From assembly GCA_024644045.1 (NCBI GenBank), contig JAHELT010000032.1, positions 1-37,610 on the forward strand: a DNA stretch of 37,610 bases. The letters are read 5' to 3'. The first letter of the stretch is position 1. Each line of letters opens with the position of its first letter. This document shows, in pieces, positions 1 through 6,858 of the stretch. A model generated the notes under the pieces. That model had not been told where the DNA came from, searched no databases, and was given only the letters and a program-made list of their open reading frames with translations. Source of the DNA: Chromatiales bacterium (GTDB taxonomy: Bacteria; Pseudomonadota; Gammaproteobacteria; JAHELT01). The position numbers and the translations under genes were made by a program.

Positions 1-1
1 C

Positions 2-76
2 GACGCCAACGACGACGACGCCAACGACGACGACGCCAACGACGACGACGCCAACGACGACGACGCCAACGACGAC
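2..76 (+). repeat. 15-bp in-frame tandem repeat (5 copies, DANDD)
   Basis: Five consecutive copies of GACGCCAACGACGAC encode DANDD repeated. The array runs to the window edge, so the true copy number is unknown. Copies are essentially identical at the DNA level, which suggests recent expansion by slippage or unequal recombination. Confidence 0.9.
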
Positions 77-676
77 ACCGATCGCAATCGCGCCTGCGTG
101 GCGGTGAGTGTGCTCTCCGATACCGGCATCTTTGATGCTATGGGCAACCCGGTAGCCGCCGATATCTTTTTTGACAACGCGGGCATACCGGATACTGAAT
201 TCGCATCCGCTACGGTGGTTGGACAAATCCGTGTTCAGGACGACGATGAAGACGGTGACAGCGAAGCTGCCGCAGGGACGGCCAGCGACTCGGACGGGGA
301 CGGCAGCGCGGACGATGATTCAGATAGCGACAGCGGGGCGCGCGGCCTGGACGATCTTGTAATCGACGCAGTCGTCATCGAGCTGGGCCCGGCGGATACG
401 TTCGCGAGCGTGCGCGGCGTCATCACGGTGGACGCAGCCACCCAGGCCATCACGATTACCGCAGACGCCGACAGCAGCGGCGCCCCGGGTGCGGTGCTGA
501 CTGTACAGCTTCAAACCGGCGCGCGGGTGTTCATCCGGGATCAGGGAGAAACCGATGCGGCCGCCATCGTGGACGGGGCGCGGGCCGAGATAGACGGCGT
601 TCTGATGCTGGATGCGGCGGCCACGCCGACGGCGATCACAGCGGTTCTCGTGGTGATCGAGCCGGCCGCACCGTAG
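2..676 (+). CDS. C-terminal part of an acidic repeat-containing DUF5666-like protein (5' end outside window)
   Basis: The reading frame is open from base 2, so the gene begins upstream of the window; the GTG at 98 is probably an internal valine. It starts with five DANDD repeats, then a globular part, an Asp/Ser/Gly-rich acidic linker (about bases 236-345), and a C-terminal beta-rich domain holding GARVFIRDQ and GARAEIDGVL. These match the rhythm of DUF5666 domains and resemble NAPVFIRDG and GARLEIDGLP in the lipoprotein at 6859-8424, so the two are probably paralogues. DUF5666 proteins are usually exported, often lipoproteins, of unknown function. The acidic repeats look able to bind divalent cations, which is inference only. 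A factor-independent terminator follows at 784. The family call is by eye and the domain boundaries are uncertain. Confidence 0.6.
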   Translation, partial: DANDDDANDDDANDDDANDDDANDDTDRNRACVAVSVLSDTGIFDAMGNPVAADIFFDNAGIPDTEFASATVVGQIRVQDDDEDGDSEAAAGTASDSDGDGSADDDSDSDSGARGLDDLVIDAVVIELGPADTFASVRGVITVDAATQAITITADADSSGAPGAVLTVQLQTGARVFIRDQGETDAAAIVDGARAEIDGVLMLDAAATPTAITAVLVVIEPAAP

Positions 677-783
677 GCGGGTGTTTTGCGCCCCTTCGAC
701 CAACGCGACGCGGCCCAGGTGACCGGCTTCGCGCGGTAAAGAGCACGCCTTCACGCGCTGCGTATTCCAGTGCGTGTGTTTTC

Positions 784-807
784 AGGCCCGATTCGTCGGG
801 CCTTTTT
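784..807 (+). terminator. Factor-independent terminator after the acidic repeat protein
   Basis: AGGCCCGA and TCGGGCCT form a perfect 8-bp stem closed by a TTCG tetraloop, followed by a T run on the + strand. It ends transcription from the gene stopping at 676. The reverse direction has no T run, so it should not act well on the converging gene at 845-2503. Confidence 0.85.
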
Positions 808-844
808 CTTTGTGAATCCGGCGCCGACAGCCTCGCTCGGGCGG

Positions 845-2503
845 TTACATATTCGGGTAGTTCGGTCCCCCACCGCCTTCCGGCGCGACCCAGTTGATGT
901 TCTGCAGGGGATCCTTGATATCGCAGGTTTTGCAATGCACGCAGTTCTGCGCATTGATCTGCAGACGCGGATTGCCGCCATCGTCGTCACGCAGGATCTC
1001 GTAGACACCCGCCGGGCAGTAGCGTTGCTCAGGCGCGTCGTAGTTCGCCAGGTTGTGGCGCACGGGGATGTCCTGGTCCTTCAAGGTCAGATGCACCGGT
1101 TGATCTTCTTCGTGGTTGGTGCTGGAAAGGAACACCGATGACAGCTTGTCAAAGCTCAGCACGTTGTCGGCCTTCGGGTAGTCGAGCCTGGGGCTGGTCG
1201 CCGCCGGCTCGAGCGACTCGTGGTCGGGCTTCAGATCACGCAGGGTGAGCGGCAGCCTGCCGCCGAACCAGTTCTGATCGACATAGTTGTAGGCCCCGCC
1301 GATGTAGGGACCCCATTTGTGCAGCGCCGCGCCGAAATTGCGCGAGCGGTGCAGCTCCTGGTACGCCCACGAAGCCTTGAAGGCGTCATCGTAGCCGGAC
1401 AGCGCCGCGGCGCCCCGGTCTTCACCGCGCAGCGCCTGAAACAAGGTTTCGGCGGCCACCATGCCGGACTTCATGGCGGTATGGGTACCCTTGATCTTGG
1501 AAAAATCAAGCGTACCCGCGTCGCACCCGACCAGCAGCGCACCGGGCATGCTCATCCTCGGCAACGCGTGGTAACCACCCTTGGTGATGGCGCGCGCGCC
1601 GTAGGCGATACGTTTGCCGCCCTGCAGGTGACTGGCGATCTGCGGATGGTGCTTGAGGCGCTGAAACTCATCAAACGTGCTCAGGTGCGGGTTGCGGTAG
1701 TTCAGGTCGATGATCAGGCCCACCACCGCCTGATTGTTTTCCAGGTGATACAGGAAAAAGCCGCCGGAGCTGCCGCTCTCGCTCAGCGGCCAGCCTGCGC
1801 CGTGCACCACCAGCCCGGGCTCGTGCCGGGCGGGATCGATCTCCCACAGCTCTTTCAGGCCGATACCGTAGTGCTGCACGTCGCTGTCGGCGTCCAGCGC
1901 GAACTTGCTGATCAGCTGCTTGCCGAGATGCCCGCGGCAACCCTCGGCGAACACGGTGTAGCGGGCGCGCAGTTCCATACCCGGCTCGAAACCGTCCTTG
2001 TGCCGGCCGTCGGCGTCTATACCCATGTCGCCGGTGATGACCCCCTGCACCGCACCGTCGTCGCCGAAAATCACCTGCGACCCGGCGAACCCGGGAAATA
2101 TCTGCACGCCGAGCGCCTCCGCCTGCTCGCCGAGCCAGCGGCATACGTTACCCAGACTGACGATGTAATTGCCCTGGTTGTGCATGGTCTTCGGAACCAG
2201 GAAGTTCGGCACCCTGGCCGCCTTGCCGGGGCCGTTGAAGAAGTACACTTCATCGCGCGTCACCGGCGTGTGCAGCGGCGCACCGAGCGTCTGCCAGTCG
2301 GGGAACAGCTCGTTCAGCGCACGCGGCTCGATGACCGCACCGGAGATGATGTGTGCGCCCACCTCGGAGCCTTTTTCCAGCAACACCACCTCCAGCGCCT
2401 GCTCGTGCTCCCCGGCCAGCTGCATCAGCCGGCACGCGGCGGCCAGGCCGGCGGGGCCGCCGCCGACGATCAGCACGTCGAACTCCATGGATTCACGTTC
2501 CAC
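845..2503 (-). CDS. Electron transfer flavoprotein-ubiquinone oxidoreductase (ETF-QO)
   Basis: It carries electrons from acyl-CoA dehydrogenases, via ETF, to ubiquinone at the inner membrane, so it serves the two acyl-CoA dehydrogenases at 21005-24596. The 552-aa product is normal for the family. The N-terminal dinucleotide motif VGGGPAGLAAA (about residues 13-23) binds FAD; the middle holds the family's GGFFLYHLENNQAVVGLI segment; the C-terminus has the 4Fe-4S cysteines (CPAGVYE and NCVHCKTCDIKDP). The start chosen is GTG at 2503, preceded by GGGGG about 8 nt upstream; an in-frame ATG at 2488 (MEFDVLIVGGG) has a poorer ribosome site but is possible. No ETF subunit genes lie in the window. 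Confidence 0.95.
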   Translation of the reverse strand: MERESMEFDVLIVGGGPAGLAAACRLMQLAGEHEQALEVVLLEKGSEVGAHIISGAVIEPRALNELFPDWQTLGAPLHTPVTRDEVYFFNGPGKAARVPNFLVPKTMHNQGNYIVSLGNVCRWLGEQAEALGVQIFPGFAGSQVIFGDDGAVQGVITGDMGIDADGRHKDGFEPGMELRARYTVFAEGCRGHLGKQLISKFALDADSDVQHYGIGLKELWEIDPARHEPGLVVHGAGWPLSESGSSGGFFLYHLENNQAVVGLIIDLNYRNPHLSTFDEFQRLKHHPQIASHLQGGKRIAYGARAITKGGYHALPRMSMPGALLVGCDAGTLDFSKIKGTHTAMKSGMVAAETLFQALRGEDRGAAALSGYDDAFKASWAYQELHRSRNFGAALHKWGPYIGGAYNYVDQNWFGGRLPLTLRDLKPDHESLEPAATSPRLDYPKADNVLSFDKLSSVFLSSTNHEEDQPVHLTLKDQDIPVRHNLANYDAPEQRYCPAGVYEILRDDDGGNPRLQINAQNCVHCKTCDIKDPLQNINWVAPEGGGGPNYPNM

Positions 2504-2545
2504 GGGTAACCCCCTTTAGTTGGCAAGTCGCTGAAAAACCGCGCG

Positions 2546-2551
2546 ATTATA
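2546..2551 (-). promoter_or_regulatory. Possible -10 box of the ETF-QO gene
   Basis: The minus strand reads a perfect TATAAT, about 43 bp upstream of the GTG start at 2503, in an AT-rich patch of the 90-bp divergent intergenic region. No convincing -35 box is seen at 16-18 bp, so this is tentative. Confidence 0.35.
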
Positions 2552-2593
2552 TGGGCCGAACAAAGCATAGTATAGTTATGTGCCTGGATCCCG

Positions 2594-3037
2594 ATGACCC
2601 TCGAAACGACCATGCAGCTATCAACAGCGACCGCCAACCAGCGCGCCAAGGGGTACTTCCCCGAGCTGCTCGGATTGCGCTTCACCGAAATCGGACGCGA
2701 GCGCATCGTTTGCGAGATGCCGGTGCGCACGGCGTTGCTGGCGCCCAACGGATTTCTGCACGCCGCCGCCGTGATCGGCATCGCCGATACGGCCTGCGGT
2801 TTCGGGTCGATCGCGAGCCTGCCCGACGGCGCCGAGAACTTCGCCACGCTGGAGCTCAAATCCAATTTTTTCGGCACGGCCCGCGACGGCAGTCTGCGCG
2901 CGGTCGCGCTGCTCATGCACGGCGGCCGCTCCACGCAGGTGTGGGATGCGGACGTCACGCATGTGGAGAGTGACAGGCGCATTGCGGCGTTTCGCTGCAC
3001 GCAACTGATTCTCTACCCGAGGGCGGACGCCACATGA
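2594..3037 (+). CDS. PaaI/hotdog-fold acyl-CoA thioesterase
   Basis: This 147-aa protein has the single hotdog domain of the PaaI/DUF4442 group. NGFLHAAAVIGIADTACGF (about residues 51-69) lies on the central helix, with the acidic residue in IADTA, and NFATLELKSNFFGTA forms the substrate-side strand. The expected role is hydrolysis of an acyl-CoA in the cytoplasm; the substrate is unknown. The stop overlaps the start of the next gene as ATGA (3034-3037), so thioesterase and dehydrogenase are translationally coupled and probably act on related substrates. The start is uncertain: ATG 2594 and ATG 2612 (MQLSTATANQ) both lack a good ribosome site. Confidence 0.8.
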   Translation: MTLETTMQLSTATANQRAKGYFPELLGLRFTEIGRERIVCEMPVRTALLAPNGFLHAAAVIGIADTACGFGSIASLPDGAENFATLELKSNFFGTARDGSLRAVALLMHGGRSTQVWDADVTHVESDRRIAAFRCTQLILYPRADAT

Positions 3038-3801
3038 ACGTTCAGGGCCATGCAGCGATCGTGACCGGGGCGGGTTCCGGCATGGGTGAAGCCACGGCAC
3101 GCATGCTCGCCGCGGCCGGGGCGAAGGTCGCGGTGCTGGATTTGAACGAGCGCGCGCTGCGGGCGGTGGCCGAGGACATCGGCGCGCTGGCGATCGGCTG
3201 CGACGTGGCCAGCGCGGCCAGCGCAGAGGCGGCCGTGGCGCGGGCGCGCGAGGCGCACGGTGCGGCACGCGTGCTGGTCAACTGCGCCGGTGTCGCTCCG
3301 GCGCAGCGTATCGTCGCACGGGACGGATCGGCCATGCCGCTGGCCGATTTCGAACGGGTGATCGGCGTGAACCTGGTCGGCAGCTTCAACCTGCTGCGCC
3401 TGGTCGCCGCCGGTCTGCGTGAGCTCGAGGCGCTCGATGCGACCGGCGAGCGCGGGGTTATCGTGAACACCGCGTCCGTCGCGGGCTACGAAGGTCAGAT
3501 CGGGCAGGCGGCGTACAGCGCCTCGAAGGGCGGCATCATCGCGCTGACGATCCAGTGCGCGCGCGAGTTCGCCAGCATGGGGGTGCGCGTCATGACCATC
3601 GCACCGGGCCTGATTGGAACCCCCATGTTGCTGGGGATGCCGCAGGAGGTGCAGGACAGCCTGGCCGCCAGCGTGCCGTTTCCGAAGCGTTTTGGCGAGC
3701 CGCAGGAGTACGCGGCGCTGGTACGTCACATCTGTGAGAACCAGATGCTCAACGGCGAGGTCATCAGGCTCGACGGCGCCATTCGCATGGCGCCGCGCTG
3801 A
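3034..3801 (+). CDS. SDR-family 3-hydroxyacyl-CoA dehydrogenase (HSD10 type)
   Basis: A classical short-chain dehydrogenase of 255 aa: TGAGSGMG cofactor loop at residues 11-18, NCAG at about 89-92, catalytic Ser in NTASVAG, and YSASK with Tyr161 and Lys165. The acidic residue ending strand 2 (VLDLNER) points to NAD(H). The insert before the Ser strand (ELEALDATGERGVIVNTASVAG) and the ending PKRFGEPQEYAALVRHI...NGEVIRLDGAIRM are typical of type-2 3-hydroxyacyl-CoA dehydrogenases, which oxidise short or branched 3-hydroxyacyl-CoAs. It is coupled to the thioesterase by a 4-bp overlap. The exact substrate cannot be read from the sequence. Confidence 0.88.
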   Translation: MNVQGHAAIVTGAGSGMGEATARMLAAAGAKVAVLDLNERALRAVAEDIGALAIGCDVASAASAEAAVARAREAHGAARVLVNCAGVAPAQRIVARDGSAMPLADFERVIGVNLVGSFNLLRLVAAGLRELEALDATGERGVIVNTASVAGYEGQIGQAAYSASKGGIIALTIQCAREFASMGVRVMTIAPGLIGTPMLLGMPQEVQDSLAASVPFPKRFGEPQEYAALVRHICENQMLNGEVIRLDGAIRMAPR

Positions 3802-3810
3802 GCCGCGCCG

Positions 3811-3828
3811 CCGGCCGGCAACGGCCGG
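3811..3828. terminator. Strong GC hairpin between convergent genes (weak terminator candidate)
   Basis: CCGGCCG and CGGCCGG form a perfect 7-bp stem with a GCAA tetraloop, 10 bp after the SDR stop and 23 bp before the stop of the opposite-strand gene. There is no T run on either side, so it may only slow transcription or protect 3' ends. Confidence 0.4.
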
Positions 3829-3850
3829 TCAGCTAGTGTGCTGTCCCGTA

Positions 3851-4177
3851 CTAGAACTTGATACCCAGCTCCAGACCGGCCCAGTTCATACCACCGTCGT
3901 CGGCCTGCAGACTGGAGAAATGCTGCACCGTGGTGGCCAGCGACACGTAGGGATTGACGTTGACCTGATAGCTCAGCTGCGCGCGGCCGATCGGCGTCTC
4001 GTGCACGCTGCGGTTGAGGCGGTCGACCAGATCGTTTTCGCCGACCGCGCCAACGCCGAGCGACAGGTACAAGCCGTCGGCATACGCGGCGGGGGCCGCG
4101 AGCAGCAGCAGCGCAGCGATCCCGCGCAGTGCGCGCCGCGCCCGCCGGGAAGTCGAAATCACGCGATACTCGTTCAC
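3851..4177 (-). CDS. Small exported beta-barrel-like protein (possibly PagL-like)
   Basis: This 108-aa product has an N-terminal Arg-rich stretch and a hydrophobic segment (GIAALLLLAAPAAYA) that looks like a signal peptide cut after AYA. The remainder alternates polar and hydrophobic residues and ends in MNWAGLELGIKF with a terminal Phe, the usual outer-membrane barrel signature. TVQHFSS recalls the His-x-Ser of lipid A deacylases (PagL), but at this length only part of a barrel is present and the match is weak. The start is GTG 4177 with AGGAAGG 6 nt upstream, a very good ribosome site. I would call it an exported hypothetical protein. Confidence 0.6.
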   Translation of the reverse strand: MNEYRVISTSRRARRALRGIAALLLLAAPAAYADGLYLSLGVGAVGENDLVDRLNRSVHETPIGRAQLSYQVNVNPYVSLATTVQHFSSLQADDGGMNWAGLELGIKF

Positions 4178-4426
4178 CGGAACCTTCCTCTGCGCCTGCC
4201 TTTCGGGCCGCCCCGCCAGCAGGCTTCAAGCGTTGTGGATATGGCGAAGTTAACGGCGCTGAGGCAGGCAGACTTTAGCCGCCGGGCGGCCGCGGCGGAG
4301 CCCGGGGCAAGTGCTGCCACGGCGGCTGAAACAATTGAAACACTCGCAGGGCGGCGCGGAAATCGCCCGGAAACAGACAACGGGTAGAGTGGTGGCAGTT
4401 TGCACCCCTAACGGAGTCTCTACGTC

Positions 4427-4720
4427 ATGGCAGCCACCGCGGACCTTGCACTTTCAGCGCAGCGTCCGGCAACGGCCGCCAGCACCGCCGGGCAACACCC
4501 GGTCAGCGTGCTGCTGTTCGTTGCCAACACCGACAACCCTACCGCCCAGCAGCGTGCACTTGACGCCTTGAATCGCCACAGCAGCGTGGCGCGGGCGCGC
4601 CTCGTCACGGATGCCACGCGGCAGATCCGCCTCGAGTACTGGGCGGGCTACACGAGCCTCGAGGAAGTCATCAGAACGACCCGCTGCTGCTCCGGCGTCG
4701 AGTTGCGCCAGATCGGCTGA
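4427..4720 (+). CDS. Small protein of unknown function, ferredoxin-like pattern
   Basis: 97 aa, not recognised. After an Ala/Thr-rich N-terminus of about 25 residues, the sequence gives a strand (VSVLLFVAN), helix (PTAQQRALDALNRHS), strand (RARLVTD), strand (IRLEYWA), helix (SLEEVIRTTRCCSG) and strand (VELRQIG). This beta-alpha-beta-beta-alpha-beta order is that of small ferredoxin-like domains. CC at residues 86-87 is notable. The start is ATG 4427 with GGAG 11 nt upstream. It stands alone: the (-) gene at 4757 converges on it and the gene at 4177 diverges from it. Confidence 0.6.
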   Translation: MAATADLALSAQRPATAASTAGQHPVSVLLFVANTDNPTAQQRALDALNRHSSVARARLVTDATRQIRLEYWAGYTSLEEVIRTTRCCSGVELRQIG

Positions 4721-4756
4721 TCGGGCGGCGGCAGCGGGCGGCGCGGGCAGCCGGCT

Positions 4757-5128
4757 TCAGTTGAGGTCGGCGGCGTACTCGCGCAGCAGCTCGAGCGGTA
4801 CGATTTCAAGTGCGCGCCGGTGGGTGCGCCTCAGGAACACGCGCGGCGCCATGCCCTGGCGGTAGGCTTCCAGCCAGCGGGCGGCGCACAGGCACCAGCG
4901 GTCGCCGGCCCGCAGACCCGGAAAACCGAACTCGGGCCGCGCCGTTGACAGATCGTTACCGCGAAAGCGGGAAAACTCCAGGAACTCGCGCGAAACCTCC
5001 ACGCACACGGTGTGCGAACCCTGGTCGTCATCGCCGGTGTTGCAGCAGCCGTCGCGGAAAAAGCCGGTGAGCGGCTGTTCGCTGCACGCGTGCAGCGGCT
5101 CTTCGAACACGTTGAGCGAATCGTCCAT
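4757..5128 (-). CDS. DUF2237 family protein
   Basis: A 123-aa protein with the hallmark sequence of DUF2237 along its whole length: CSEQPLTGFFRDGCCNTG, GSHTVCVEVSREFLEFS, GNDLSTARPEFGFPGLRAGD and RWCLCAARWLEA. The conserved Cys pairs (CC, CLC) and acidic residues suggest metal binding, but no activity is established for the family. Its ATG shares one base with the TAA of the BadI-like gene (TAATG at 5130-5126), so it is the last gene of a translationally coupled three-gene operon. It may serve as an accessory protein to that pathway, which is inference from position only. Confidence 0.9.
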   Translation of the reverse strand: MDDSLNVFEEPLHACSEQPLTGFFRDGCCNTGDDDQGSHTVCVEVSREFLEFSRFRGNDLSTARPEFGFPGLRAGDRWCLCAARWLEAYRQGMAPRVFLRRTHRRALEIVPLELLREYAADLN

Positions 5129-5913
5129 TACTTCCTGAACCGGCCGAAATCGGGGCGGCGTTTTTCCTTGAACGCCGCCGCGCCTTCACGCGCCTCGGCG
5201 CTGCGCATGTACAGCTTGACCGCCTGCAGGCCCAGCGCGCCGATACCACGGATGTGATCCGTATCCGCGTTGAACGAGCGCTTGGCGATCGCGATCGCGG
5301 TCGGGCTGCGTGCGAGTATCTCTTCACACCAGCGTGCGACCTCGGCATCCAGCTCGTCGTGCGGCACGACGGCGTTCACCAGCCCCATCGCGAGCGCTTC
5401 ATCGGCGCTGTAGCGTCGGCACAGGTACCACATCTCGCGGGCCTTTTTTTCACCGACTACGCGCGCGAGGTAGGCGGTGCCGAAGCCGGGATCCACCGAA
5501 CCGACTTTCGGACCGACCTGACCGAATACCGCCCGGTCAGACGCCAGCGTGAAATCGCACAGGGTCGCCAGCACGTTGCCGCCGCCGATGGCGAAGCCCT
5601 GCACGCGTGCGATCACCGGCTGCGGTGCATCGCGTATCGCCGTATGCAGCTCCTCCAGCGGCACACCGATGGTGCCGCGGCCGCCGTAACCGCCTTCGTG
5701 GGACGACTGATCGCCACCGGCGCAGAACGCGTTCTCGCCCGCGCCGCTCAAAACGATCACACCCACGTCGGGCGCTGCCGCGGCGGCGGCCAGCGCGTGC
5801 AGCAGTTCCTCGCAGGTTTCGGCACGAAAGGCGTTGTAGACCTCGGGCCGGTTGATGGTGATGTGAGCGACGCCCTCGTCCAGCCGGAATACGATGTCCT
5901 GGTACGCCGACAT
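5128..5913 (-). CDS. badI: BadI-like 2-ketocyclohexanecarboxyl-CoA hydrolase (crotonase family)
   Basis: BadI of Rhodopseudomonas cleaves the ring of 2-ketocyclohexanecarboxyl-CoA to pimeloyl-CoA. This 261-aa product matches the pattern I recall for BadI throughout: CAGGDQSSHEGGYGGRGTIG, LEELHTAIRDAPQPVIARVQG, FAIGGGNVLATLCD, FGQVGPKVGSVDPGFGTAYLAR and VVGEKKAREMWYLCRRYS. The VGSVDPG segment, shared with MenB-type crotonases, replaces the glutamate-based site of enoyl-CoA hydratases. The start ATG 5913 (MSAYQDIVF) overlaps the TGA of the preceding isomerase gene; the open frame extends further upstream but only as a shadow. None of badH, badK, aliA or aliB is present here. An aliphatic ring or beta-ketoacyl-CoA substrate other than the classical one is possible. 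Confidence 0.8.
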   Translation of the reverse strand: MSAYQDIVFRLDEGVAHITINRPEVYNAFRAETCEELLHALAAAAAAPDVGVIVLSGAGENAFCAGGDQSSHEGGYGGRGTIGVPLEELHTAIRDAPQPVIARVQGFAIGGGNVLATLCDFTLASDRAVFGQVGPKVGSVDPGFGTAYLARVVGEKKAREMWYLCRRYSADEALAMGLVNAVVPHDELDAEVARWCEEILARSPTAIAIAKRSFNADTDHIRGIGALGLQAVKLYMRSAEAREGAAAFKEKRRPDFGRFRK

Positions 5914-6545
5914 CACGATATCCGGCTGACCCCGACGGGCAGCGTGCTGGCGCGCTGCATCGCCTCGCTCTGCAGCAACGCCGGATCGTCGAGGTAGTCG
6001 AGTAGAAAATCCACGGCGTCGAAACCCCAGAAGAGCGCACCGTTCACCGCAAACGTCGGTACGCCGAAGACGCCGTCGGCAATGGCCTGCTGCGTGTTCT
6101 GCTTCAGGCGTGCCTTCACGGCGGGGTCCGCCACGCGCTCGACGCCATCGCTCACGCCGAGCGACTCGCACAGGCGCGCGAAAGTCTCCGCAGCGCCCGG
6201 GTCGAGCCCGCGCTGCCACAGGAAATCGAAAATCCCCTGCACCGCTGCCGGTTCGTTCTCCAGGGCGATGCTCAGGCGCAGGTAGGGAAGCGGATTGAAG
6301 GGATGCGCCCCCGGCATGCGGAACGCGATGCCGTTGCGGTCTGCGAGCCACTGCACGTGGCGGTAGGAGAACACGCGCTTGGGGCCGATCTCCGCCGGGC
6401 CCTTGTGTTCCCAGTGGCCGAGCAGCCCGGCAAACAGCACCGGGCAGTAGCGCAGCGTGGCGCGGTCGGCCACCTCCACCAGGCGATGGCTCGCCAGGTA
6501 CGTGAACGGTGAGATGAAATCGTAGTACCAGTCGACCTGGGGCAT
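5913..6545 (-). CDS. 2-hydroxychromene-2-carboxylate isomerase family protein (DsbA/kappa-GST fold)
   Basis: 210 aa with the family opening VDWYYDFISPFTYLASHRL and the ending VFGVPTFAVNGALFWGFDAVDFL, where the cis-Pro loop GVPTF is clear. Relatives isomerise ring-opened intermediates (for example NahD in naphthalene breakdown) with glutathione, and SPFTYLA corresponds to the glutathione-activating serine loop. The start is ATG 6545 (MPQVDWYYDF) with GGAG 9 nt upstream; the longer GTG start at 6599 lacks a ribosome site. TGA and the next ATG share one base (5915-5911), coupling it to the BadI-like gene. The pairing suggests a role in aromatic or alicyclic acid breakdown, but the reaction is unknown. 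Confidence 0.85.
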   Translation of the reverse strand: MPQVDWYYDFISPFTYLASHRLVEVADRATLRYCPVLFAGLLGHWEHKGPAEIGPKRVFSYRHVQWLADRNGIAFRMPGAHPFNPLPYLRLSIALENEPAAVQGIFDFLWQRGLDPGAAETFARLCESLGVSDGVERVADPAVKARLKQNTQQAIADGVFGVPTFAVNGALFWGFDAVDFLLDYLDDPALLQSEAMQRASTLPVGVSRIS

Positions 6546-6743
6546 GTAACGGGACTCCGGCGGCCGCTGAGCATAATCGAAATCGCCGGCCAAATACACG
6601 GCCGCACAGCCCCCGGGTGGCGCCGCGGCGGCTGGCCGGAAATCCCCGGAAACCGCGCTGCAGCGCGCTCAACGCCCGACCGCCGGCGCCCGCGGAGGCA
6701 CCCCCCGGCAGGGCCTGCAAAACCTTTAGACCCAGTTTCGCCC

Positions 6744-6808
6744 GTTGTGAAGCGGGTCACAACCCGTGAATTCTCAATCCCTATTATTGGGAATAAATTA
6801 CCAATAAT
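6744..6808. promoter_or_regulatory. AT-rich regulatory region with two perfect inverted repeats before the DUF4382 lipoprotein
   Basis: The 313-bp gap 6546-6858 holds no gene. Its 3' half is AT-rich against a GC-rich background and contains GTTGTG-N8-CACAAC (6744-6763) and ATTATTGG-N10-CCAATAAT (6783-6808), both perfect. A possible promoter is TTCTCA (6771) - N17 - TAAATT (6794). Two adjacent dyads around a promoter look like operators, or one operator plus an mRNA leader hairpin. The regulator is not in the window. Confidence 0.5.
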
Positions 6809-6858
6809 TACTAACACCGGTCATCGGGACTTTTTGGATCAGGAGGGAGTAAGCAACC

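Noticed and set aside
2-76. CRISPR-like array in the 15-bp repeats
   Set aside because: Units are contiguous without spacers and read in frame as DANDD.
5128-6720. A single 530-aa protein including the BadI-like domain
   Set aside because: Only residues from ATG 5913 onward look like a crotonase; the upstream part is an out-of-frame shadow of the isomerase gene.
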